From positions 744,001 to 808,000 of the forward strand of contig JAVHKY010000044.1 in NCBI GenBank assembly GCA_035079385.1: a DNA stretch of 64,000 bases. Direction: 5' to 3'. This stretch comes from Aspidiotus rigidus (lineage: Eukaryota; Arthropoda; Insecta; Hemiptera; Diaspididae). Within the stretch, counting starts at the first letter, position 1. Each line of letters begins with the position of its first letter. The position numbers and the translations under genes are program-made. Of this stretch, positions 25,101-35,854 are shown one piece after another. Under the pieces are notes generated by a model. That model made no database searches and had not been told where the DNA came from. It was given only the letters and a program-made list of their open reading frames with translations.

Positions 25101-28100
25101 GGGGATATGAAATTTTATAAGGAGCGTACCTCAAATTTTTTAATCTCTTATGATTTTTTTTTAGTTATGGGGAATTTATTCAGGGGGGTCAAAAGCACAA
25201 CGCTGGGGGGTAATGCCCCCTTTCACCCCCTGGCTACAGCCCTGAATACGACAAAAATCTCAGAAAAGAGCTACAGAACTATCACCATTGGCGATTCGAT
25301 TAAGTAGTTTCAACTTGAGCGTCATGTACCACCGCAGAATGGAAGCGGAATAAGCAGACAACACGCATATGATACGACATTTGAATGAATAAGAAAGCAA
25401 CTTGAAAACGTGAAAAAAGGGATACGGTTTTTGAACGCGTTTTTATCGCGTTTTGCATTTTGGCGACCAGGTACCTTTTCATAATCCACCTCACTCACAA
25501 TGATCATCGAAGACTGCTTCTGCGATAAACATGCTGAGACAATCCCCCCCCCCCCCCCTCTCTAGTATGATTATTGCACTTCTACAGGAGAGTTAACTTG
25601 TCGCAATAATCACTCAGAAAATCTGCAAAATCCTTGTTTGTTCATCTCATTCACCACAGCTTGCTCCGCAATTCCTTTTTTCGTCAAAAATATTCTCTGT
25701 TGAACTTTGGTGAAGACTGCTTGTACCATTTTCGACTAAGTTATTTGCCCATAAAAAGCAGCTCTCACACCGGGAAGTTATGCTGGAGCAGTTTTAGACG
25801 TAATTCAGTTCAATAGACGTACACTTTTCTTTCATTTAGAGATTATGGATAATCTTAATTTTTATTTTTTTGTATTCTAGACAAAAAGATATCGTGATCT
25901 CTCTGTTAGAAAGAGAGAGAGATAATGCGATCTCTTTAATAAGCAAAGATAATAAGAATGGCTTTCCTACGCCCGAGAACGACCCGAAATTGCAAATTTT
26001 AACGACTACTGCGGAGGTAATCTCGGAGATGTGTTCCCACGAATTCTGTAAAAATCCATCTTACGACTTGATAATGCTCGAAACTCTGCTGCACAAAATT
26101 ATGACAACAATGTATTCCGATTTCTGTTGGCTCAATGTACCTGTGACAAAGGATTTTGACGATACATTTTGTCTTATTTTGACTCGTCTGGAATCCGCCG
26201 AAATCAATTGGTGAGTTCAATTTTCCAACTTATTTCAGTTTTGGTTTATTCTAGACGGATTAAGTCTTTTTTTCCTTTTCTATTGAATTAAGGAACCTTG
26301 CAATTACATTTAGGGTCATGGGTTCAGAGTAGGCAGTGAAAAACAAAAAGAATAAATATGAATTAGATCATGTTGGGGGATCGGACCGGGTGATTTATCG
26401 TGCTAATGATTTTCTCATGACTGTTTGAGAGGTAGTTTGTGATGCAGGAAAAGACAGAATGTCTAAGTCGTATATATTTTTGAGGGAAGTGCTGAACGGA
26501 TAGATCGCCAGCATTGCATTTTAGGCATGAAGGGGGCGAGAGGCGTAGAAAGAGGAAATAGTGGGTGAGAGGGGACAGGTTAGGATGACTTCTCCTCGTC
26601 GGGAAGGGTGGTTTGAAATTTTTCAACCTTATATTATTCCTCCTATTCACTAAGTATCTTGATATTCGGTTCTCAAATAGGTCAGGTAAAGAAGACTCTT
26701 CAGAATGTCTGCAGTTCGAAAAAGAAGTCACGATAGAAATTCCTCACCCGTCTGAAGTTCATGAAACGACATCGGATGTGGCTGAGGAAGAAGATGATAC
26801 TACTACAATGTCGGTCGAGAGTGAGGAGATGTTGAATCAAGAATTAGAAGCCGGTAATAAACTTTACAAAACTCTTCAGGATTGGGTTGCTGCTCAGATT
26901 GGAAGTAATAACGAAGGTGAAGGTGATGAAAAAAATGAGAATTTATTTTTGAAAATTCGTACCACAGTATTTCCAGAGGATAACTCCACTAAAGAACTTG
27001 CAAAAAAATCAGTTGAGGTATGTTCTATTGAAGATCCAGTCAGAGAGAAAAGACTATGTGTTAAGACTATTGACGAGCTTCGAAGTGAGTTCCATAAAAA
27101 ACGTAAGACTGAAAAAACGTCATGTAAGGAGAATATTGGAGTCGATCAATATAGGGATACTCAGCGTGAAATCGATCAGAAAACATTGTCTGGGGGAGCC
27201 AGCAGAACGATTGGAGAGGAATCCACTATTGGATATGCAGTCGACAGCAATACAAAAACCAGTGTGGGAGCTAAAGTAAATGAAGCATCTTTCAATTCTT
27301 GTAACGAAAAAATTAATGAAGAAACATTAGATGAAGCTACATTATTGGCACTCATAGATGATATATATCAATCACAGTTGGGATCTAGTAGTATTATTGA
27401 TCAACGCTACGCAGACTTTAAATCGGAAGTGGAATCAAATCAGCTCCAAGCATTAGCAAAGATAGTAAAAAAGAGAGTTGACAAAGATATGGCGGAAATG
27501 CAAGAAACTCATAACACTCTCTGCTCGAGCATTGCTTTTGCTCCAAACGGTAGTCAAGAACTTGCTCTGGGCTACGCTGCACGTTCGGCTATCCTTTTCA
27601 AGATGAATGAGGTGAAGGGATGCTTACTGGATGTAAACCGATCAATAGCTCTCGGCAAGTGTCCTAAACCGGTAATGAAAATTCTACGAGAACGAAAAAA
27701 AGAATGTTTACGGATCTTGAACACGGATAGGAGAAATGAAGATCAGCCAAGTTTGAATTGCAACACAACCGATCCCTGCGTGACAGAATGCCAATTCACC
27801 AAAAAATTTTCATATTCACCCAAGCTCAAAATGTCAGAGAATAATACGAGCGGTTTCGTGGCAATAGAACTTATAATGCCTGGTAAGTGCGTGAAATTTA
27901 TTCTTTTTCTACGCTTTTGATGGAAATAGACCTAGGTACAAGGCTAAATCCAATGAAACTACTACTAGGAGAAAGAAATATTTCATGTTTTCAAAGCTGT
28001 AGTAAATATAATGTGAGGAGGGCTTATAAGTACTAAATAGAGATCTTTTTGGTTGGGTAGGTGGTACTTACTTTACTTTTGATCAGGTACCTAATATTTG

Positions 28101-31100
28101 AGACAATGTTCCATTTCCAGGAGAGGAGCTGATGAAAGAGAAATACGAAGTCGCAACTGTTGACCAATTCGAACGTTTTTCCTATTGTTCTCATTGTTTA
28201 TCACGGTCCATGGCTTTGATTCCGTGTTCTTCGTGTACTCAGGTTTGTTAATAATGGGTGCTATTTATCGGCACATTAGAGGAAAATAGGTTGACCGTTG
28301 GAAAAATAAAATAACGACGAGAAAAGTTCATGAACGTTATGAAATATAGGAATTTCAAAATTAACCCACTAGGTCAAATAAAATTTACTTTGTTTTTTGA
28401 CTTTCTCTCCTTTTCTGTAATTATATTATTGTGCTCGTATTTTAACGTGTCGAAAAAAATTCCCCGTTAATAATCGTAGCGCTGCGTGGAAACAGGACCT
28501 CCGATTCATAAGAAATGCATTAGACGAAGGCCCTTTTTCCACGCAGCGCTACAATCTATAATTCTTGATTAATGTTAAATTTAGGTCTACTATTGGCTGA
28601 GAGGAAAATTCAGCCCCTAGTATCCTTCTTTCCTTTAAGATTTCTAAATTTAATCCTCTGTTATCATCTAAAAATAAAAAAATTGAATCTTTCGCTATGC
28701 GGACGTCACCTATAGAGCTCGATTATCGTGCATCTTTTCGTTAATAATTAATTCGTGTCATTTTCGTCAGAACACCAAGAATTATACTATTGTTGGTAAA
28801 ATAGAATTCTCATGAACTTGAAAATTGGGAATTTCAAGAGAAAAACAGACCTAAATCTTGATGTTTTGCTGATGAATATTATTAATGGTTATGCTTTTGT
28901 TTTTTACTTCACAGTTCATGTTTTGTAGTGAAAAATGTCGTTGGGAAGCCTACGAATCGTATCATCGTAGTGAATGCCAAATAGCCAAGTTTTATGATCG
29001 CGACGGATTACAGGAGATGGATACAATAGAGATAGTCGCCCTTCGATCCTTTTTTGTTGGAACAAGACAAGGAAAATATATACCGGAATTGTTGTCACTT
29101 TTCAAGCGTCTCTATGATAGTGAAGAGGAGGCCACTGATTCTGGAAAGCTCACATTTGTGGAGGATTTTCTCATTGCATTAAACGATGACAAATCATTGA
29201 TCAAGCGTCTCAAGGCGACCTTACCACATGCTGTAGAAATGGTCATGGCTTTGCGTAGTTTTGCCTTCTTCTCGCAAGAATATTCCAAGCCACTGGTAAG
29301 CCGTCTTGACATTTATGCCTTGGTAACCGTTAAGTCATTGAAAATTATATTTTAAAATGAGCAAGAGGAATGATAGGTAGGTACCTACTTAAAACATAAC
29401 AAAAACGCACATGAACAAATTTCAAACTTTTGGAATGAACATAAACTAGCGAAAGTGTTCCTAAAAGTATTTTTCACGCTGACCATTTTTCGCTATCTCC
29501 TCTAGGTTTCTTACAAATTGTGTTTCAATGCTTGAAAATTACTTCAAAAAGACATTTTTGAAATACTGTATTGTATCATTACAATCCCCAAGATGTAGAA
29601 AGAAGTGTACAGAAATGTTGCTCATACTTTCCTTTAGAACACATAACTTAATACTTTCACTTGATTGCTCTCATGGGTACAGCTATCTACTCATTTTTCT
29701 GAGAGTCATTTCATGATCATAATACGTACATATGTTTCAAAGGGGAAATTCATGAGGATCATTCTGGTCACACTGATTCACAAGGTACGCGCGCCTACAC
29801 GCTACTCACGCAGAAAACCGTGAGCCCAAACAAGCCAGAATTCTGAAAATTGACACCTCTTTTGAAGAGGGCGATCTTTATGTACGCTCTTGTGGAGAAA
29901 ACTTTAAAAAACACATAATCGTTAATTTGCGAACAAAGTATTCTATTTCAGGAAAAAGTAAATGAATAAATTGAAAAAGTGAACGATCCGCGATTTTTGG
30001 AGCTCGGTTTTGTTAAGATTGATAAACTACAAGGTGAGTTATAAACGTTTGAAAAAAAGAAGTCAAACAGAGGACAAAGTGCGGTACATTACCACGCTTT
30101 GTCCCCGGTCTGACTTTTTTTTTTCTTCTTTTCAAACATTCATAATTCGCTTTGTACAAATAGTTCATCAAAATTAACGAGACCAAGCTCAAAATATGGA
30201 GAATCGTTTACTCTTTTGATTTATTCATTTACTTTTTCCCTGAAATCAAATACTATTTGTATGCTCCCAAATAAACGATTACAAGGTTTCGAGTGTTTTT
30301 ACCTGAGGAGCATTCTTGCGCGGCATTACCATTAGTTTAGTATTCCGGTTTCTTAATTCAAGATGGCCGTGGCACAGTCAAGCAATCTACGTTCCCATCA
30401 TTGATAAGACGTAATCATTCGAAGTTATTCCAAGCCCTTGAGGTAGGTTCTAGTTAAGCGTGACGCGAAATGGCGCGAAGTTGTGCCGAACCCCCAGCTC
30501 AAAGACATATCCGGGATCCAACTCAAAAATTTGACGAAAGCGAATATCTATCTCTCTTTCTCTCTCAGGCACTTTCTCTCCTTTTACCGACTTCGGAAGG
30601 TATTGTACTCTTGCGCTCGGTGGAATTTTTGGTGTGGGGTATGTTTTCTCGGCGTTTCTGAGTGTGTGGATCACGATTTTAACATTGGCTCAAATTCATA
30701 TATACGTACGTATGTATGTACTTTTATTGGTAGGCGAATGTTCTCGGTTGGTATTGGTTTGATTTATACGAGGTATGAAATTGAGAATTATTGAAGTTTC
30801 ATATTTGCACTAGGGAATAGGGTCATTTTAATTAGATTGGTAGTTTTTGAGATTTTTCCATTGTACGAGTAATTTAGAAAAATTAGGAGCGGGGTAAGTC
30901 GAACGTCAGTTCGTTAACCATCCTGTGTTGAAAAGAATGAATGTTGCTATAGAAAATGAGGAGTGTTACCGACCTGTGCGCGAAAAGTGTTTCTTTCTCG
31001 GAAGGGGAGGGGGTTGTAAGTTGTATATTATCAATACACGAGATTGAATAAAAAATAATGCTTGGCAAGTTTCGAAAATGAATTTGTATCGGAAAACGAT

Positions 31101-34100
31101 GTCATTTTACCGTTATTAACGAAAACGATTTTAAGTAATATACGGGTGGCCCATAAGTTGCTTAACCGAAAAAATAAAAAAATGCATTAGGTATAAGAAT
31201 GTCATTAAAAAGTTACAGAAATTGTTCAAAATGCATTCCATTATGCTGTAAACACAATTTTAAACGTTCGGGGACAGCAGCACAAATTCGGGCACACAAT
31301 TCAGGGGTGAATTTGTCTAAGAGTACATTCATGTAAAGTCCTATTTTACCGGGTTAAGCGACTTATGGGCCACCCTGTAATGTAGCCAATAATGAACAAA
31401 ATGGAAAATGAAAGAAGTAGAGATGTAGGAAAATAAGATAGGAAAAGTAGGTTATGCTTTCGCGCTGCGAAGGTTTTTTTTTTATTTATTTATTTATTTT
31501 TTTTGAAATAAGGCCCTGTTTATTCCAATGATATCGGAAAAAAGTACTTCAATCGCTCTCCCGTTGCACGATTATAATGTATATTGTTCGGAGAATTGCC
31601 CGGGAAGAAGAGCATCTGTAGATGTACTGTAGACTACCTCATGATGTTTAATATTTTTTACGTTTTTTATTTAGCCTCGTATGACTGAAGAGGAAGTACT
31701 ATCAACGTTACTCGTTGCAATGAATTTGATTGCCATGAAAAACGATCGTAAATTCCATGTTGAGGCGCAAGCTGAACCTGCAGATCCTACAGAGACCAAG
31801 CGAATTGGATGGGCCATTTACATAAAACAGAATCTTGTGAGACATTCCTGCTATCCAAATACGATTGAAGTACATCGTCAAGGGTATCGCTATTTATATT
31901 CCTCTCGCGTAATTGAGGAGGGCGAACAAGTGAGTGCCTACGTTATTAATGTTTTGGATTTTTTTTGTTTGATGATCCTAGTAGAAAACGATGAGCTCTC
32001 GGTCATTTTGCGTTCGCAGTTCTTCTCTCCTTAAGTTGTTATCTGTAAGAATGACAGGAGTAATTTAAATATTTCTTAAACAAATATTTTTCTTTTGGAA
32101 AAAATCACGTTCCGAATTTTAGACTTTATAAAAGTTCAATAAAGGGAAGTGTGTCTAGTAAGGTCAATTTTTATCTATTTGAGTAGCAAGACATTACTTG
32201 TAATACAGTATTATGTGTGCTTGTCCGTTAATATTTTTTCATATAATTAATAAAAGGTAATTGAATTCCTTTTGAATCGATGTGAGAGGTGAAGATGTAA
32301 CAGAATTAAGATCAAGTTACGAATTTTGAAAAAATTGTATTTTAAGTGCGACTAAAATTTCTTTCTTTTGAAGGTGACTTTTGGTGACATGTTTCTCTTA
32401 AGAATACTTACTCCGGAATTGCGCAAACAGCGATTTGCCCTACAAGGATGGACCTGCGAATGTGAAGCTTGTTTGGAAGCGTGGCCTAGTGCAACAGAGC
32501 TCTGGCTAAGAAAACTACAATTTAAAGACGATAAGTGAGTGCACGCAACTTATTATTTTTTAAATTTCCAGACCATGGCAGTTGAGCCTGTATAAATAAT
32601 AATATAGTGTCGAGTGTGCTTTTTTGCTACTCAGCAGACTTAGTACGTACTAATATAAATTCCAACCAAAATATATTAGGAATTGGTACAAATAGGCCTA
32701 ATTGGGGGGGAAAAATGAAGAAAGAAAAAAATTAATAATGTTTTCTTTCCAGCTTTCTTTTCGGTAAAATTTAAAATAAGCACTAAACGGAATGTAAAAT
32801 TTTACAAAAATATCCTGGTCGAAGAATATAACTTTGAATAGTCGTCTATTTTGACGATCACTTTTTATGGAACAAATGAAACCAAGAATATTCATAACAC
32901 ATAGGCATCATGAAAGGAAGCTCGATGATGATTGTAGGCCTACAGAGGATCGATTGAAGAAATACATGATCAATGAGGTAGGACAATTGCAAAACGTGAA
33001 GTCGAAACGACGAATCTTGAAATCAATACTATGTCGTTACACATGTTATGAGTGATTTACTTTGTTGACAATACCGTTTTGAGTTCAAATTTCACTGAAA
33101 GAAGCGAAAATGTGTAAGTTATGCTAGCGTCCCCTCAATGTTTTAGGTCGTTCAAAATCGACATTCCGAAATGAGATGCAAGCATTACGGGTATATCAGA
33201 TTATTTAAACAAAAAATTTAGCTCAATTTTTTAATAATTGTATTCAGATGTAGGTACCGTATTTTTTCGGATATAATGCGCACACGTGTGTAATGCGCAG
33301 TAGAAATTTGAAGACGTCATAATTGGAAATTTATTTTATTACTCGAATATAATGTGCACTACTTATGAGGAAAATTTGATTATTGAATTATAATAATTTT
33401 AAAGAAAAACGGTAAAAATGGACATTTGGAAAACGTAGGTATACTGAATTTCACTTCACAAAGGTGATTTGGCTACTGTTTTTTAGCTCTGTAGGTATCA
33501 CTCGATTGTGCACAAAGTCAAAATATGAAACCTGAGCGTGCAAAATGGTGAACACAAAAGAAGATGTGCTTTGTATTCGATAAAGATTACCATCGTGCAA
33601 CAAATTTCCAGTCGCATGCGAAATTCCTTCAAAATTTTTGTCTTTGTATACGAATATAATGCGCACTTGTGTATAATGCGCACCCTAATTTTAGAATTTC
33701 AAAAAAATGAAAAAAGGTATATTCGAAAAAATAAGTAATACTGTATACAACGGACGAGGGAAAAATTTCGTGCGATTTGCAGGAGCCTCTTCCTAGGGGC
33801 CTTCCGAGGGAGCTCCAATATAAATATATACACGAGATTCATGAAGGTGGTTTAATAATACTTAGACGCGACAAACCATTTAAATGAAATAAAAATAACA
33901 CTTTACAAAAATTCGTGAAATGTATTCTTTTTTTTTTTTTAATCCAACCATATTTATCATATACCAAATAATAATGATAATGAAAATAATATAACAAAAC
34001 ATAAGAACAGAATACATAATAGTAAGTACAAAAAAATAACAGTAAAAACTGAAAAAATAATAATAGTAATAGAAAAAAAAAGGGGGAAACAAAAACAATA

Positions 34101-34780
34101 GGAAATTTTTTAAAAATAATAATAATAGCAAAACTTAAAATACAATTTTTTAAGAATTAAGGAGGGAGAGAAAAAAAAAAAGAAAAAAAAGGAAAAAAAA
34201 GAGAGGTTGGAGTAGAGGGTGGCTACTAGGCCTTGCCTCGTCTTATACCGTATTTAAAAAAAAGTGAGTATAGAGATATTGCGAATAGATTAAATGGTTA
34301 ATGCTGGACTTATATCATAGGAACATCGGAAGGGACTTTAAAAAGAAAATTGTTTCGTCAAAGTTTAGCGCAACCGTTCCGATGACCTCAACTTACAGTG
34401 GGCACTCTGGAAAATCTCGTACCCTAACCTGTATATGTGTATTTAAGGAGGGGTGGATATGATATTACAGTTATTCAAGCAATTATTTGAATTTCAGATC
34501 AAAAGAATCAGTAATTACTTCTTTGAAAGAGGTCAGAAACAAATATTCGAATACCATTCATGTGGATGAATTACAAGCGCTGATAAAAGATTGTATCTCC
34601 GTGTTATGTGATGGTTTGAAGGGACCGTCCCCTGACATTATCTTGTTTCAAGGGGTGCTCGCGTTGATTTTGAAAACACAAGAGTCCGAACGTCGTTTCG
34701 ATTCCCTCGAAGCTATTCGTAAACTTTTCATTACTTCTTATATTGAAGTTATGAAACGCTTAAATTCCACAAAATATTAA
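19109..34780 (+). CDS. Gene B: double-module SMYD4-like protein (two TPR-MYND-SET units)
   Basis: Twelve exons in consistent phase: 19109-19769, 20550-20671, 21640-22017, 23306-23566, 24500-24660, 25881-26210, 26681-27882, 28121-28242, 28915-29295, 31675-31929, 32374-32534, 34498-34780; 4317 nt, 1438 aa. Exons 1-6 and 7-12 each encode a full SMYD-like module. The join is phase 2: AAT TG/GTGAGT at 26210, then acceptor AAATAG/G TCA GGT at 26681, giving W-S-G-K. Equivalent joins exist in genes C and D. Module 2 has no conserved ATG of its own: this copy has only a TTG-started frame before the acceptor. If the intron is retained the frame stops at once (TGG TGA), giving a one-module protein, so two separate genes remain the alternative. 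The start is the conserved MPSDV methionine. MYND ligands are intact in both modules; SET motifs are altered in both. Confidence 0.7.
19908..20098. repeat. Foldback inverted repeat in gene B intron 1
   Basis: Arms of about 68 bases (19908-19976 and 20030-20098) are near reverse complements. The right arm reads TTTCTGTGGCTCTTGTAAAA and the left arm carries its complement. The loop is about 50 bases. No coding content. It sits in the same intron as the gene A foldback but has a different sequence. Confidence 0.85.
23925..24110. repeat. Diverged relatives of the 45-bp repeat in gene B intron 4
   Basis: Several degenerate units: TATATATACAGCTCAATA, then GGAATTTCTTCGTATCCCCC, and GGTAGCTCGAAAGGCCCAA. 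They share the AGCTCGA and AATTCTTC..CCCC pattern with 17265-17605. Confidence 0.5.
24907..25495. mobile_element. Non-autonomous TIR element in gene B intron 5
   Basis: A 589-base block is bounded by inverted repeats of about 38 bases with few mismatches. The left end reads AGTGAGGTGGACTATGAAAA, then GGTACCTAGGCGCCAAAA. The right end is its complement, CATAATCCACCTCACT. No transposase frame is visible. A smaller element at 25067-25242 is nested inside. Superfamily not recognised. Confidence 0.75.
25067..25242. mobile_element. Small nested repeat with GTAGCCAG/CTGGCTAC ends
   Basis: It begins GGCCCCGTAGCCAG and ends CTGGCTACAGCC, with G- and C-rich internal runs (GGGGGGT, GCCCCC, CACCCCC). 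Short, palindromic ends and no open frame. It lies inside the 24907-25495 element, so it inserted later. Confidence 0.6.
26290..26605 (+). repeat. Dispersed intronic repeat, copy in gene B intron 6
   Basis: Partner of 14005-14310. It lies in the intron between the two modules of gene B and carries the matching GCAATTACATTTAGGGTCAT, GACTGTTTGAGAGG and GGGGGCGAGAGGCGTAGA segments. Confidence 0.55.
28476..28552. repeat. 77-nt hairpin in gene B intron 8
   Basis: A 28-base arm, GTAGCGCTGCGTGGAAA then AGGACCTCCG, pairs with 28525-28552 at all but three positions. The loop is ATTCATAAGAAATGCATTAGA. The same CATAAGAAAT-CATT loop occurs at 63294-63364 with a different stem. It has the size of a pre-miRNA, but could equally be a tiny palindromic element. 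Confidence 0.7.
31143..31377 (-). mobile_element. Mariner-type MITE with transposase tail remnant
   Basis: Inverted ends CGGGTGGCCCATAAGTTGCT and its complement ending GGGCCACCCTG, flanked on both sides by TA (31141-31142 and 31378-31379), as expected for Tc1/mariner. On the minus strand a frame reads DKFTPELCARICAAVPERL, continuing to LCLQHNGMHFEQFL and a stop. That resembles the C-terminus of an insect transposase, so it is an internally deleted copy. It lies in gene B intron 9. Confidence 0.8.
33256..33743. mobile_element. Non-autonomous element with repeated ATAATGCGCAC motifs
   Basis: The ends ACCGTATTTTTTCGGATATA and (complement of the right end) CAGTATTACTTATTTTTTCG are related inverted repeats. 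Next to each lie copies of TATAATGCGCAC or TGTAATGCGCA. Such subterminal motifs are typical of transposase binding arrays. No transposase. Located in gene B intron 11. Confidence 0.6.
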
Positions 34781-35146
34781 TGATGTCATTTTTTTTAACG
34801 GAAATTAATTTGTCATAATGAATTGACTAGTGACGATAGTCTGATTTTTTTATAAGTCTTGTGAATTTAGTTCGAGTCCCTTCTATATAACTATAGTACT
34901 ATATTTTAAGTTCAAATCATGTTGAGAATTTGTTTAAGTTTATGTGTACCTACCTATTTTATGTCTACCTACTTTTTGTTTCTATCCTTTTGAATCAGCC
35001 TATAGTTTTCATTCTATATGCGTCAATCGTGTCATTTATAGATGTTTGATGTAATTGTTTTTATCTACTTACTTACATTTTACTCTCGCAAAGATTGAAA
35101 TTTTTTGTGGATGATATTTGTATTTTTTTAATCGAATTTTCTATAA

Positions 35147-35504
35147 CAGTGGTCAGCAACCTTTTACAGACCATGGCGCCTTTTACAGTCGGAGAAATTT
35201 TTGCAGCGCCCCTTTCCGCCCAACGTTGGAACATATCAAATAGGAACACATTTTTCCAATTTTTTTTCATTGCCGCGACAAAATTAATCCGTGATACAAT
35301 TTAATTTAAGTAATAATAAATACAAATATAGATATAACTTGGGTAGGAGTGCAAAGTGGAAAGATAGAAATAAAATTAATGAGACGGCTGCGCTTGTTTA
35401 GTACCAAGAAGAGTGTCAAATCGTGGCTCTATTTGTGATATTGCATTTTGGTGAAAAGCTCGCGGTGCCCTTGCGCGCCGCGGCGCACAGGTTACGGACC
35501 ACTG
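35147..35504. mobile_element. hAT-type non-autonomous element in gene B 3' flank
   Basis: Ends CAGTGGTCAGCAACCTTTT and AGGTTACGGACCACTG are typical hAT-type inverted repeats. Flanks are TTCTATAA (35139-35146) and TTCTATAT (35505-35512): an 8-bp target duplication with one mismatch. Inside are the ATGGCGCC and GCGGCGCAC motifs often seen in such elements. The corresponding place in gene C (about 53415-53430) is uninterrupted. Confidence 0.85.
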
Positions 35505-35854
35505 TTCTATATAAGATTGAACTTTGAATAGGCTCTGAGGTGAGCCATGAGAGAAGAGGAAATTCTTAGCTTTTCAGAAAGGTGGAAGAAAGAGAAGGGG
35601 AGGTATAATTTTTCCTGAGAGTATCTCGGAAATAATTTTCCTTGTTATGGCATTGAACCAGTATTTTTCATTTCCATTTACTTTCTTCAAAGTTGTCACC
35701 AGTCAGTGATTGAATCCTTAAGTGGCTTATTACGCATATAGATTTCAGAAAAGTGGCCAAATTGATGATACAAATATGTTCGATATTTTCCTCAAACGTA
35801 CGAGCCATCGGGACGCATGAATGATGAATCCTCATTGCTTGCGAAAAGAATTTG

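Larger units (their letters stand above)
19109..26210 (+). other. Gene B module 1 (exons 1-6)
   Basis: It starts MPSDVDEEMCKYPIEKKLHV. TPR-like helices follow (FRQTGIADAEEGNHTDSY, then LTYAARSATAF). The SET start is SSYIIADKDIQAG, without the SAM-binding GxG. MYND: CSFC, then CSTC, VMYCSVVC and YHRTEC, all eight ligands. The SET core has LIGRSCYPNC in place of NHSCxPN. Post-SET FICECEAC is intact. The C-terminal helices end ESAEIN. MYND-1 exon 122 nt, MYND-2 exon 378 nt, post-SET exon 161 nt. Confidence 0.75.
26681..34780 (+). other. Gene B module 2 (exons 7-12) with acidic linker
   Basis: Exon 7 (1202 nt) starts with an acidic, Ser/Thr-rich, probably disordered linker of about 220 residues. 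It then has ETLDEATLLALIDDIYQSQL and a TPR-like block (LALGYAARSAILF). The SET start is GFVAIELIMPG. MYND: CSHC, CSSC, FMFCSEKC, YHRSEC, all ligands present. The SET core is LVRHSCYPNT (N of NHSC replaced by R). Post-SET WTCECEAC is intact. The segment after it is VTFGDMF, where active SMYDs have a catalytic Tyr (ISYxD). It ends MKRLNSTKY. Confidence 0.75.

Noticed and set aside
33880..34131. Hydrophobic Phe/Tyr-rich minus-strand frame
   Set aside because: It reads an A/T-rich simple-sequence tract in gene B intron 11; not a membrane protein.
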